Positions 43,133 through 52,888 of a stretch of 64,000 bases of DNA are shown here, piece by piece. The stretch is taken from NCBI GenBank assembly GCA_902780785.1, contig CACZGS010000002.1:62001-126000 (forward strand). The letters are read 5' to 3'. This DNA comes from Oscillospiraceae bacterium (lineage in GTDB: Bacteria; Bacillota; Clostridia; Saccharofermentanales; Saccharofermentanaceae). Positions within the stretch are counted from its first letter, which is position 1; each line of letters opens with the position of its first letter. The notes beneath the pieces are model-generated. The model did not search any database and was not told where the DNA came from. It saw only the letters and a program-made list of their open reading frames with translations. Position numbers and translations under genes: made by a program.

Positions 43133-44479
43133 ATGAATATAGCTGCAAGTATAGTTGTCGTTTTGATCATGCTCGGTGTCCTTGCGACACTTCACGAGCT
43201 TGGACATTTCTGGATGGCAAGACTTCTTAAGATCAAAGTCTTTGAAGTCTCTATCTTTGTAGGCCCCAAGCTCCTTAAGTGGAAGCACAAGGATGTCGAT
43301 TTCTCTTTGAGGATGATCCCTATCGGTGCTTATGTAAGGTTCTCCGAGATAGATGAAGAGGGCAAAGCCGTAGAGAGCAAGGATCCTGACCTTCTGCTTA
43401 ACCAGCCCAGGATCAAAAGACTCCTTGTAGCTCTTGCAGGTCCTACCATGAACCTGTGCCTCGGTATCCTTATCTTCCTTATCATGTTCTGGGTTACAGG
43501 CTTTACCACAACTCATATCACAAAGCCCGAGAAGGGTTCCCAGCTTGCTGCTTATTCTGAGATGGTCGGAGACGGCGATACCATTAAAGCCATTAACGGT
43601 GTGCCTGTCTATTCATCATTCGACCTCATCTTTGAGATGGATTCAGCCGATCCTTCAAAGGATATGGAACTTACGATCAAGTCAAAGGAAACAGGCAAGA
43701 ACTATAAAGTCACCCTTAATCCTGTCGTAAGGGCAAGACCCATGCTCCTCATCACCGTCGAAAACAAGCTCGCCACTAATGAATATAAGGGATGGAAGGT
43801 ATATTCCGTAAGCGAAGAACAGAATAACGGCAATCCTGTAATCAAGGCAGGCGATTATATTACGCATATCAACGGTAAATCAGTTGATGACGAGGATTTC
43901 GAAGACTTCTTATATAACATTACAGATGAGGTCGTTACCGTAACTTATGTAAGAGACGGTGAGACACGTGAAGACGATCTTGTACCCAAATATGTCGACA
44001 CGGTCAATTCCAGAGGTGTCACTCTGCTCCAGTACAAGGTCAACTCTGTCAGCAGATTTTTCTCCGCGTTAGGTTATGCGGCCAAAATGCCGGCTTCGAT
44101 CTTTAATATCAGCATAAGAGGCATAAAAGATATTATCGCCGGAAAGGTAAAAGCTTATAATTTGGTATCAGGTCCCATAGGAATCACGACTATGGTCAAT
44201 GACGTGGTAGCGGATGAGCAGGATACCTTTGCCGACAAGGCATATATTCTCATAATGCTGAGCGCCGTAATCTCTATTGCGCTCGCATTTTCGAACCTTC
44301 TTCCGATACCTGGTCTCGACGGTATACAGATCATATTTATCGCCGTTGAGATGGTCATTGGACGTAAGTTGTCTGAGAAGGCCGAGGCAAGAGTTACCGT
44401 GGTCGGTTTTGTTATCATCGTGTTGCTCCTGATCCTGGCTTTTGTATCTGATATTCTAAGGATCATATTCGGTTACTGA
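43133..44479 (+). CDS. rseP: RIP metalloprotease RseP
   Basis: 448 residues. Zinc motif HELGH (about residue 21) lies in the first membrane helix. One or two PDZ-like regions lie in the middle (GDTIKAINGVPV and AGDYITHINGKSV), and the third ligand region is NLLPIPGLDG. It cleaves anti-sigma factors and signal-peptide remnants within the membrane. The dxr-rseP-ispG order is typical for Clostridia. A shorter, PDZ-less M50 protein is at 28512. Confidence 0.95.
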   Translation: MNIAASIVVVLIMLGVLATLHELGHFWMARLLKIKVFEVSIFVGPKLLKWKHKDVDFSLRMIPIGAYVRFSEIDEEGKAVESKDPDLLLNQPRIKRLLVALAGPTMNLCLGILIFLIMFWVTGFTTTHITKPEKGSQLAAYSEMVGDGDTIKAINGVPVYSSFDLIFEMDSADPSKDMELTIKSKETGKNYKVTLNPVVRARPMLLITVENKLATNEYKGWKVYSVSEEQNNGNPVIKAGDYITHINGKSVDDEDFEDFLYNITDEVVTVTYVRDGETREDDLVPKYVDTVNSRGVTLLQYKVNSVSRFFSALGYAAKMPASIFNISIRGIKDIIAGKVKAYNLVSGPIGITTMVNDVVADEQDTFADKAYILIMLSAVISIALAFSNLLPIPGLDGIQIIFIAVEMVIGRKLSEKAEARVTVVGFVIIVLLLILAFVSDILRIIFGY

Positions 44480-44503
44480 TCTTATTGATTGGAGTGTGCT
44501 TTT

Positions 44504-45565
44504 ATGACGAAGAAAGTCTATATCGGTAATGTAGAGGTCGGCGGCGGATCTTCTGTAAAGATCCAGTCGATGAATAATACTGATACAAGAGATGCCAAAG
44601 CTACTCTTTATCAGATTCAGGAACTGGCTGACAACGGATGTGATATCACCAGAGTTGCCATTCCGGACATGGAAGCCGCAATGAGCCTTAAGGAGATCAC
44701 TTCAAAATCTCCGATTCCTGTCGTAGCAGATATTCATTTCGATTACAGACTTGCTTTGGCAGCCGCAGACAACGGCGCGTCAAAGATAAGGATCAATCCC
44801 GGTAATATCGGCGGACCTGACAAAGTTAAGCTTGTCGCTGATAAATGTAAAGAGCGGCATATACCGATCAGAGTCGGTGTCAATTCCGGTTCGATATCCA
44901 GGGAGATACTTGCCAAATACGGTGAAGTCAACGCTGATGCAATGACCGAGAGTGCTTTGGGCGCTGTTAAGCTTCTGGAAGATCAGGATTTCGATGATAT
45001 CGTAATATCGATCAAGTCTTCATCACCCAAGCTTACCATCGATACTTACAGGATACTGGCCAGGTCCTGTGATTATCCTCTTCATGTCGGCGTTACTGAG
45101 GCAGGTACCGTGCGTGAAGGCGCGATCAAATCTGCAGTTGGTATCGGCGCACTTCTCGCTGAAGGAATAGGCGATACGATCAGAGTATCCTTAACAGGAA
45201 ACCCTGTTGATGAAGTTATTACTGCCAAGATGATCCTCAAAGCTCTTGATCTAAGAGACGGAGGCATTACTTTTATATCCTGTCCGACATGCGGCAGAAC
45301 ACAGGTTCCGCTCATTGAACTTGCAGGACAGATAGAAGAGAAGGTTTCCAAACTTCCCTATAACCTCAAAGTCGCAGTTATGGGTTGCGTCGTCAACGGA
45401 CCCGGAGAGGCTCGCGAATGTGATATCGGATTAGCCGGCGGCATCGACGAATTTGTTTTATTTGAAAAAGGTGTGCCGGTCAGGAAGATTCCTGCTTCCG
45501 TGGCGGTTGATGAATTTGTAAGGGAAGTGATCAGAGTTGGAGAAGAAAAGTGTAAAGCTACTTGA
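44504..45565 (+). CDS. ispG: 4-hydroxy-3-methylbut-2-enyl diphosphate synthase (IspG)
   Basis: 353 residues from ATG 44504 (TTGGAGTG at 44489 is the ribosome binding site). TIM-barrel N-terminus with VKIQSMNNTDTRD and VADIHFDYRLAL. The C-terminal 4Fe-4S ligands are in CPTCGRT and MGCVVNGPGEA. It makes HMBPP, the substrate of IspH, and needs a reductant such as ferredoxin or flavodoxin. Its last 29 bases overlap the start of polC. Confidence 0.97.
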   Translation: MTKKVYIGNVEVGGGSSVKIQSMNNTDTRDAKATLYQIQELADNGCDITRVAIPDMEAAMSLKEITSKSPIPVVADIHFDYRLALAAADNGASKIRINPGNIGGPDKVKLVADKCKERHIPIRVGVNSGSISREILAKYGEVNADAMTESALGAVKLLEDQDFDDIVISIKSSSPKLTIDTYRILARSCDYPLHVGVTEAGTVREGAIKSAVGIGALLAEGIGDTIRVSLTGNPVDEVITAKMILKALDLRDGGITFISCPTCGRTQVPLIELAGQIEEKVSKLPYNLKVAVMGCVVNGPGEARECDIGLAGGIDEFVLFEKGVPVRKIPASVAVDEFVREVIRVGEEKCKAT

Positions 45566-48500
45566 GCTATTCAATGTAGAAGACAGCAAATATAATGATT
45601 TAGTCGACCTTACCGTAGTTAAGGTCGATATTTACAAGGCAAAAGCATCCATCAATCTTATTCTTGAAGGCATCGAAAACCTTAAGGACAACAGATGCCT
45701 CGTAGCTTTTGTCGAAGAGCTTGAACGTGATTTCGGAACAAGGGTCAATTTCGCGTTCAAAGGTGTTAACCGGGACAATTTTCCTTATCTGTACGAACAG
45801 TTAAGAGGCCTTATCAAGCACTACATTGCCCGTGACAGTTCGGGCGGTGTAAGCGACATGGTCGATTTTATAAATTTAAGCTTTGACGGCGATAATGAGA
45901 CTGTAAATATCGATATTCCTTCAGGCTGGTCTTCGATGTTAAGTGATTCCGAGAAGAAGGATCTCAAAGAGTCGGTCGGTGATGCGATAAACATCTGTGT
46001 TGCTGACCGGATCGGATTTAACTATGAGATCGTAAACAGCAATCCTGATGTTGCCGGAAGTGACGGAGCTCCTGTAGATGATATCTTAAAGGCTATCGAA
46101 GAAGGCCGGATGGAATTCCCTGAAGAAGCGCCTGTCGAAGAAAAATCCGGTAAAGGTACAGGGAAAAAGAAGACTGATAAAGATAAAGCACCTGACGCTA
46201 AGCCTGCAGGAAAGGATTCATGGGCTGCAAAGGCTGAACAGGTACGTAAAGAAGCCAAGCAGGAGGACAAACAGTCTTTCTATAAAGCTAAGGAGAATGC
46301 CGAGAACCAGCTTTACGGCCGTGTAAAGAAGCAGGCTACATTTATGAAGATAGCTAATCTTACGGTTGGCTGCTTCGATGTAAACATAGCCGGTGATATC
46401 TCATTTAACGATGATTCGTTCAAGCTTGCAAAGACAGGTAAGAGTGTAATAGTTAAGTTCATGTGCCTTGATGACACTGACGGTATTTCCTGCATTGCAT
46501 TCTTAAAGCCTGAAGAAGCAGACGGCTTCCAGAAAGAATTCGGCAAGGGCGGATTTGTCGGAATTCAGGGCAATGTAGAGAATGATTCTTTTACCGGTGA
46601 TAAGACTTTAAGAGTATCCGGATTCTTCAGTGCGGAAAAACCGCCTAAGAGAAAAGATAATGCAGAGCGCAAGAGAGTAGAGCTTCACGTTCACACCAAG
46701 ATGAGTGAGAGCGATGCAACTACAGAACCTGCCGATCTTATCAAGCTTGCCGCACAGTTCGGACACACTGCTTGTGCCGTAACTGACCACGGAGTTGTTC
46801 AGGCATTCCCGCATGTTTTCGAGGCTGCAAAAGGTATAAATAAGAAGCGTAAGGATACCGGAGAAGCTCCGATCAAATGTATCCTCGGTTGTGAGGGCTA
46901 TCTTGTTGATGACGGACCTACGGTTTTCTATAACCTTCCTTATGATGTTAAGAACGATAAGATCAAGCCTTCTGATGTTGATGATGATGCTTCCTTGAAC
47001 TTTATTGAGAAGCCTAAATCTATAGGTTCATTTGTTTCGATTGTCATTAACCGCAACGGTGATGATGCACTTCGTGATACCTTTACTTCAGTTTGCGCTT
47101 CCAAGTTCAGACTTAAGGGATATAAAGCCGTTAAGCCTGAAGAAGAGGGTGAATCCGATCAGGATGCAATGGAATTCGCATCGCACGATATCGATAAGTC
47201 TCTTTGGAATCCGGATGAGATACCTGAAGAACTTACTGACGAGAATATCAGCGTAAAGCCTTTGGAACCGCATGCTCCTTTAGGCACTGCATGTAATGTC
47301 GAACTCGATATTAATGGTGAGTATGCTGACGGCAGTGATGAAGTCATTCCTGATGAACTTGTTTTCGAGCATGTTGCCGATTTCCATGCGGAATTTGAAG
47401 ACGTCATTTATCCGGGTACCGGTGAACCGTGCGACTCGTATTTTGCCATGGGTGAATTATTGGAATTCATCGGAGATTCTTATGTCACCGGTCCTGATTT
47501 ATTCACGACGTTGGCGTTCCTCCGCCGTGCCGGTTACGGTATTAATATTGAAGATCACATATATTACAGACATAAGTTCCTTATGCCTGCAACTTCGGAT
47601 GAAGATATACTTGAGACTTTCTACAAGGATGAATATAAGAGCGTTGATGAGGCTTTGAGCAGCAAGGGAGCACAATTTGTTTATACCCATGACGGCGGCA
47701 TGTTCGATGATATGTTCATTTTGTGTTATAAATCAGCATCTCTGCTTGCTTCCTGCCTTAAGGATGCCGGTACCGTGGATGCGTTATCGATCAACTATTC
47801 TTCCGGGCATCTTACACCCGAAAAGATCAAATCAACAAAGAAGAACGGTCCGTTCTCTGACGCTCCTACATACCATATAATCTATCTTGTTCGTTCAAAT
47901 ATGGGCCTTTATAACCTTTACCATATCGTATCCGAATCACAGATTCATTATTATTCGAGAAGACCCAGAACGCCTAAGAGCCTTTTGAAGTATTTCAAGT
48001 CAGGCATTATCGTCGGTGGTGCCTGTGAGCGAGGCGAGATCTACAGGTATGTAATCTCAACATATAAGAAACTCGGCAAGGACAGGAAAGTCACAAGAGA
48101 GTTCCTTAAGACTGATGCCGCTTTTCAGAAGATACTTGATCTTTACGATTATGTTGAGATCCAGCCCCTTTGCAATAATGTATTCCTTTCAAGGCAGGAT
48201 CCGGCAAAGTCTGATACCGGACCGGTCGCGATGACTGAAGCGGATATACAGGTTATCAACGAACTTCTTGTAGAGACTGCTGACGATCATGGCATGATGT
48301 GCTGTGCTACGACAGACTCTCACTTCCTTAACAAGGAAGACGGACGCTACAGAAAGTATATGCTCATGAGCATGGGCTTCAGTGACGCCGAGATGCAGAG
48401 TGACCTGTATTTCAGAACGACAAACGAGATGCTCGATGAATTCAAGTATCTCGGTGAAGAAAAGGCGATGGAGGTAGTTGTCGACAACACCAATAAGATC

Positions 48501-50462
48501 GCCGACATGATCGAGTTCGGTATCAAGCCGTTCCCGGACGGATCTTATCCTCCGCAGATTGCAAGAGCTGCTGCCGATGTCAGAGATATTGCTTATACCA
48601 GAGCTAACCGTATGTACCGTCATAAGGGCGTGCTTAATGAAGTCGTAAAGGCAAGACTCGACAGAGAGCTTAAATCTATCATCGGTAACGGTTATGCGAT
48701 CATGTACTATATCGCATACAGACTCGTTAAGAAGTCCAATAATGACGGATATGTTGTAGGTTCGAGAGGTTCCGTCGGTTCTTCTTTTGCCGCCACGATG
48801 TGCGGTATTTCAGAAGTTAACCCGCTGCCTCCTCATTACAGATGTCCAAAGTGCAATTACGCAGAATTTGATAATACGGGTGTATACGGTTCGGGTTATG
48901 ACTTGCCTCCGAAGAACTGTCCGGAATGCGGCGAAAAGCTCATTCCTGACGGACAGGATATCCCTTTCGAGACGTTCCTCGGATTCCACGGCGATAAGCA
49001 GCCTGATATCGATCTTAACTTCTCCGGTGAGTATCAGCCTAGAGCGCATGCCTATGTAGGTGTATTGTTCGGCGGTACTCATACGTTCAAGGCCGGAACG
49101 ATCGGCGCTTACCAGGATAAGAACGCATATGGCGTATGCCGCAAGATCTGTGAAGAGAAGGGCGAACCCTTTACCCAGGCGCATCTGGCATTCATGGCAA
49201 GGGATATCATCGGCGTTAAGAGAACAACATCACAGCACCCGGGCGGTATCGTAGTTATTGCCAAGGAAATGGATATCTATGAGTTTACTCCGATCCAGTT
49301 CCCGGCCAACAAGACAGACTGCGGAATCATAACGACACACTTCGACTTCCGTGCGATGCACGATACGATCTTAAAGCTTGATATCTTAGGACATGCAGAT
49401 CCTACGGTATTAAGAATGCTAAGTGATATAACCGGTGTCACGATCACAGATATTCCGATCCCTGACGAGAAGGTAATGAGTCTTCTTGTCGGCACGGATG
49501 CTCTGGGTTTCCCGATAGATGCGACTGACGCAGGATCAGCAACACTTGGTCTTTCAGAGCTCGGCACCAACATGGCCCGCGGAATGATAAAGGAAACAAA
49601 GCCTACAAGGTTCTACGATCTCGTTCAGCTTATGGGTCTTTCACACGGTACGGACGTATGGACCGGAAATGCCCAGGATCTTATCCGGAGCGGCACATGT
49701 GACCTTAACTCGGTTATCGGATGCCGTGACTCCATCATGACGAGCCTTATTTACTGGGGACTTCCCAATAAGGATGCTTTTGACATCATGGAAGGTGTTC
49801 GTAAGGGTAAGGTTGCTGCGGGCAAGGTGGAGAAATGGCCGCAATACGTTGAAGAAATGAAGAAGTGCGGTGTGCCTGACTGGTACATCGAATCATGTCA
49901 GAAGATCAAGTACATGTTCCCTAAGGCACATGCGGCTGCATATGCCATCTCAACTCTACGTGTAGCATGGTTCAAGGTCTACTATCCTGAGGAATACTAT
50001 TGCTCATTCTTTACCCACAGAGGTGAGGGCCTTTTCAACGCAGATGATATGTGTAACGGGCCTGAGAAGGTAAAGAAGAGAAGAATTGAACTTGCAGATG
50101 AGATGCATGCCAAGGGTGACCCGAATACCAAGCTCAAGTACTATTTCTATGAGCTTGTTGAAGAGATGTATGCAAGAGGAATAACCTTTGCGCCGATCAC
50201 GCTTGAGGATTCACTTGGAACAAAGTTTGCAAAAGCAGGCCCCAAGCTTATAAGACCGCCGTTCTGCGCGATTTCCGCGGTTTCACCTGCAAACGGTGAA
50301 GCCATCGAAAAAGCCCGAGCAGAAGGCCCTTTTAAGAACCGTGACGATTTCATGAGGCGAACCGGTGTTGGCCAGTCCGTTACTCAGAAACTTCTTGATT
50401 ACGGCGGAATCCTTGACGATCTTCCCGAGAGCGCACAGATAAATCTTTTCGATCTGATGTGA
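45537..50462 (+). CDS. polC: DNA polymerase III PolC with degenerate exonuclease region
   Basis: 1641 residues, against about 1440 usually. An N-terminal domain (1-190) is followed by a Lys/Glu-rich linker (195-260), an OB fold (about 262-370), PHP with H384, H386 and DSHF, and the polymerase with PDIDLNFSGEYQ (D1157, D1159). A Cys4 zinc site (CPKC, CPEC) lies in between. The exonuclease insertion (about 495-750) keeps its general pattern, but DxE is V503-I-N505 and the ExoII and ExoIII aspartates are not found. It also holds an acidic insert. The start is TTG 45537 with AGGGAAGTG, overlapping ispG. Confidence 0.96.
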   Translation: MEKKSVKLLELFNVEDSKYNDLVDLTVVKVDIYKAKASINLILEGIENLKDNRCLVAFVEELERDFGTRVNFAFKGVNRDNFPYLYEQLRGLIKHYIARDSSGGVSDMVDFINLSFDGDNETVNIDIPSGWSSMLSDSEKKDLKESVGDAINICVADRIGFNYEIVNSNPDVAGSDGAPVDDILKAIEEGRMEFPEEAPVEEKSGKGTGKKKTDKDKAPDAKPAGKDSWAAKAEQVRKEAKQEDKQSFYKAKENAENQLYGRVKKQATFMKIANLTVGCFDVNIAGDISFNDDSFKLAKTGKSVIVKFMCLDDTDGISCIAFLKPEEADGFQKEFGKGGFVGIQGNVENDSFTGDKTLRVSGFFSAEKPPKRKDNAERKRVELHVHTKMSESDATTEPADLIKLAAQFGHTACAVTDHGVVQAFPHVFEAAKGINKKRKDTGEAPIKCILGCEGYLVDDGPTVFYNLPYDVKNDKIKPSDVDDDASLNFIEKPKSIGSFVSIVINRNGDDALRDTFTSVCASKFRLKGYKAVKPEEEGESDQDAMEFASHDIDKSLWNPDEIPEELTDENISVKPLEPHAPLGTACNVELDINGEYADGSDEVIPDELVFEHVADFHAEFEDVIYPGTGEPCDSYFAMGELLEFIGDSYVTGPDLFTTLAFLRRAGYGINIEDHIYYRHKFLMPATSDEDILETFYKDEYKSVDEALSSKGAQFVYTHDGGMFDDMFILCYKSASLLASCLKDAGTVDALSINYSSGHLTPEKIKSTKKNGPFSDAPTYHIIYLVRSNMGLYNLYHIVSESQIHYYSRRPRTPKSLLKYFKSGIIVGGACERGEIYRYVISTYKKLGKDRKVTREFLKTDAAFQKILDLYDYVEIQPLCNNVFLSRQDPAKSDTGPVAMTEADIQVINELLVETADDHGMMCCATTDSHFLNKEDGRYRKYMLMSMGFSDAEMQSDLYFRTTNEMLDEFKYLGEEKAMEVVVDNTNKIADMIEFGIKPFPDGSYPPQIARAAADVRDIAYTRANRMYRHKGVLNEVVKARLDRELKSIIGNGYAIMYYIAYRLVKKSNNDGYVVGSRGSVGSSFAATMCGISEVNPLPPHYRCPKCNYAEFDNTGVYGSGYDLPPKNCPECGEKLIPDGQDIPFETFLGFHGDKQPDIDLNFSGEYQPRAHAYVGVLFGGTHTFKAGTIGAYQDKNAYGVCRKICEEKGEPFTQAHLAFMARDIIGVKRTTSQHPGGIVVIAKEMDIYEFTPIQFPANKTDCGIITTHFDFRAMHDTILKLDILGHADPTVLRMLSDITGVTITDIPIPDEKVMSLLVGTDALGFPIDATDAGSATLGLSELGTNMARGMIKETKPTRFYDLVQLMGLSHGTDVWTGNAQDLIRSGTCDLNSVIGCRDSIMTSLIYWGLPNKDAFDIMEGVRKGKVAAGKVEKWPQYVEEMKKCGVPDWYIESCQKIKYMFPKAHAAAYAISTLRVAWFKVYYPEEYYCSFFTHRGEGLFNADDMCNGPEKVKKRRIELADEMHAKGDPNTKLKYYFYELVEEMYARGITFAPITLEDSLGTKFAKAGPKLIRPPFCAISAVSPANGEAIEKARAEGPFKNRDDFMRRTGVGQSVTQKLLDYGGILDDLPESAQINLFDLM

Positions 50463-50472
50463 GGTAGTTGCC

Positions 50473-52737
50473 TTGTTTTGCAGTGTTATCTTAAGAGGAG
50501 CCATCAGGCAGACTGATAATCTTTATACTTATCACGTGCCTGAAGATATGTTGGCCGATATTTCTCCAGGCTCTCTTGTTTCTGTGCCTTTCGGCAAGGG
50601 TGATTCCAAGAAAACGGCTGTCGTTGTCGAGCTCAAAGAGTCATTTGAATGCGTTAACGGTGGCGTTAAGGATGTCGATTCGCTGTTATCCAAAACACCT
50701 GTCTTAAATGCCGATCAGTTGGAACTTATCGATAAGATAAGCGACAGATTCAATTGCACTAAGGGCGATGTTGTAGAACTTCTGGTTCCTTCCTGTGTTG
50801 TTAATCACAAGAACCCTATGGAGACTTTTGTTGAGCTTGTCTCGAAAGAGGAAGCTGAGCAGGTCTTACAGAGCGAGAGCCTGAGATCTGCTGCACACAT
50901 CAATATTCTTGAGTATCTCTTAGAGCGCGGAACGTGTACGAGAAAAGAGCTCATGTCTTCGCTCTCGTGTTCTGCTGCCCAGATCAACGCGCTTGAGAAG
51001 AAGGGTCTCATAAGATCTTTTAAAGCTACGACTGACAATGAAGTTCCCCGGATTGCGATCTCTAATGAGGTTCCTGAAGGGAAGTTCACCGAAGAATACG
51101 ACTTAAGTGATGAGCAGCAGTCTGCCGTAAATGAGATCCTTAAGGGAATCGACGAGAGGAAGGATAATACATATCTTCTCTTCGGAATTACAGGAAGCGG
51201 AAAGACTGAGGTCTATCTTAATATCGCCAAGAAGGTAATAAGCGAGGGCGGAAGTGTTATCTATATGGTTCCGGAGATCTCGCTTACTCCCCAGACGATC
51301 AACTGGATCAAGGGAAGATTAGGTGACAGCGTTGCCGTTCTTCACAGCAGGCTTACCGATAAGCAGAGATATGAACAGTGGGACAATATCAGGACAGGAA
51401 AGGCTAAAGTTATCGTAGGCCCGAGAAGCGGTGTATTCGCGCCCGCGGCAGACTTAAGACTCATAATCCTTGATGAGGAACATGACGGTTCGTATAAGGC
51501 CGAATCACATCCGAGATATTCTGCAAGGGACATCGCGAGGATCAGGGCAAAGATAACCGGATGCAGTGTAGTTTTGGGATCTGCAACGCCCTCTATAGAG
51601 AGCTTTTATGCCGCACAGGCGGGTGCATATAAGATGCTCGAATTAAAGAGCAGGGCCAGATCTGAAGCAACGTTGCCGGAGATAATTCCTGTCGACATGA
51701 AAGAGCAGATCAAGCTTGGAAGCGGAGATATGCTTTCGCTGCCTTTAAGACAGGCTATGTCTGTTGCATTCTCAGAGAATAAGCAGGTCATCCTGCTCCT
51801 TAACAGGAGAGGCTTTTCGAGAACTCTCGTATGCGAAGACTGCGGTGAACCCTTTACCTGCAAGAATTGTTCCGTCGCGATGACGCTCCATAACAACAGG
51901 CGTAACGGTACTCAGAGCCTTATCTGCCATTACTGCGGTTATACTGTGCCTTCTTATGAAGCAAGGTGTTCGTTCTGCAACAGCAATCACTTTAAGAAGG
52001 CAGGCTTCGGAACACAGCAGCTTGAAGAATTCCTTCACAGTGTTTTCCCGCACGAGAAGGTCTTGAGAATGGACCAGGATTCCACGATGACTCCGGGTGC
52101 CCACAAAGAGATTATCGAGAAGTTCGCTGCAAAGGAAGCATCGATACTTATCGGCACTCAGATGATCGCGAAAGGACTGGATTTCCCGGATGTAACTGTT
52201 GTTGGTGTATTAGGCGCTGATCTGATGCTTGCATCTTCTTCGTTCAAGGCATCGGAAAGAGCTTTCCAGCTGATAACACAGGCTGCAGGCAGAGCGGGAA
52301 GGGGAGAACATCCCGGAAAAGTGTTTATCCAGAGCTACAGGCCTGAACAGCCGCTTCTGCAGTTTGCCTGCACACAGAATTACAGGGCTTTCTATGAGCA
52401 GGAGATAGAGTACAGGCAAAAGCTCAAGCTCCCGCCGTACAAAGCTTTGGGTGAGATCGTTCTGTCATTGCCTGATGAGGACACTCTGATAAAGAGAGCA
52501 AATGAAGTATCTAAGTATCTTAAAGATTTCCTCGGATTCCAGGATCCAAGATACCAATTCGAAGTTTATGGCCCTATGCCATGTGTTATTTATGAGCTCA
52601 GAGGACGATACAGGATGTCGTTTGTCATTAAGGCCGTCAACAAATCCGCGATCAACGGAGTGTTCAAAAGACTGATCGCCGATTTTGACCATATGAAGTA
52701 TCCGATGTCGTTCGATAACGATCCTCAGGATGGCTGA
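50473..52737 (+). CDS. priA: Primosomal protein N' (PriA helicase)
   Basis: 754 residues. It reloads the replisome at stalled forks. The N-terminal 3'-DNA-binding domain is followed by Walker A GITGSGKTEVY, the DEEH box (LDEEHDGSYK), and eight zinc cysteines in four pairs (CEDC, CKNC, CHYC, CSFC). GLDFPDVTVVGV and AAGRAGRG are helicase motifs. The start is TTG 50473 with GAGGTAG just upstream. It follows polC after 10 bases where many relatives have rimP-nusA. Confidence 0.96.
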   Translation: MFCSVILRGAIRQTDNLYTYHVPEDMLADISPGSLVSVPFGKGDSKKTAVVVELKESFECVNGGVKDVDSLLSKTPVLNADQLELIDKISDRFNCTKGDVVELLVPSCVVNHKNPMETFVELVSKEEAEQVLQSESLRSAAHINILEYLLERGTCTRKELMSSLSCSAAQINALEKKGLIRSFKATTDNEVPRIAISNEVPEGKFTEEYDLSDEQQSAVNEILKGIDERKDNTYLLFGITGSGKTEVYLNIAKKVISEGGSVIYMVPEISLTPQTINWIKGRLGDSVAVLHSRLTDKQRYEQWDNIRTGKAKVIVGPRSGVFAPAADLRLIILDEEHDGSYKAESHPRYSARDIARIRAKITGCSVVLGSATPSIESFYAAQAGAYKMLELKSRARSEATLPEIIPVDMKEQIKLGSGDMLSLPLRQAMSVAFSENKQVILLLNRRGFSRTLVCEDCGEPFTCKNCSVAMTLHNNRRNGTQSLICHYCGYTVPSYEARCSFCNSNHFKKAGFGTQQLEEFLHSVFPHEKVLRMDQDSTMTPGAHKEIIEKFAAKEASILIGTQMIAKGLDFPDVTVVGVLGADLMLASSSFKASERAFQLITQAAGRAGRGEHPGKVFIQSYRPEQPLLQFACTQNYRAFYEQEIEYRQKLKLPPYKALGEIVLSLPDEDTLIKRANEVSKYLKDFLGFQDPRYQFEVYGPMPCVIYELRGRYRMSFVIKAVNKSAINGVFKRLIADFDHMKYPMSFDNDPQDG

Positions 52738-52791
52738 AAAATCCCTGATTGTACGCTCCTGATGTACATATGTGCACCCCAGAAGTATAAA

Positions 52792-52821
52792 TTGACTATT
52801 TATAATATATGGTGATAAAAT
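52792..52821 (+). promoter_or_regulatory. dapA-dapB promoter
   Basis: TTGACT (52792-52797) and TAAAAT (52816-52821) are 18 bases apart, with TG forming the extended -10 TGATAAAAT. The leader of about 60 bases has only a small AATGC/GCATT hairpin and is too short for a lysine riboswitch. Confidence 0.65.
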
Positions 52822-52888
52822 CCACTAGTCAGAATGCGCTTTCAGGCATTTTAATCACTTTTTGAATATTTATTTGGGAGGCATTTTT

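Noticed and set aside
47019..47760. Frameshift as the cause of the missing PolC exonuclease motifs
   Set aside because: The frame is continuous, and the available readings of the other frames in this stretch do not show DTETTG-like motifs, so substitution is the better explanation.
52738..52888. Lysine riboswitch before dapA
   Set aside because: The transcript leader is about 60 bases, and no lysine-element core or terminator is visible.
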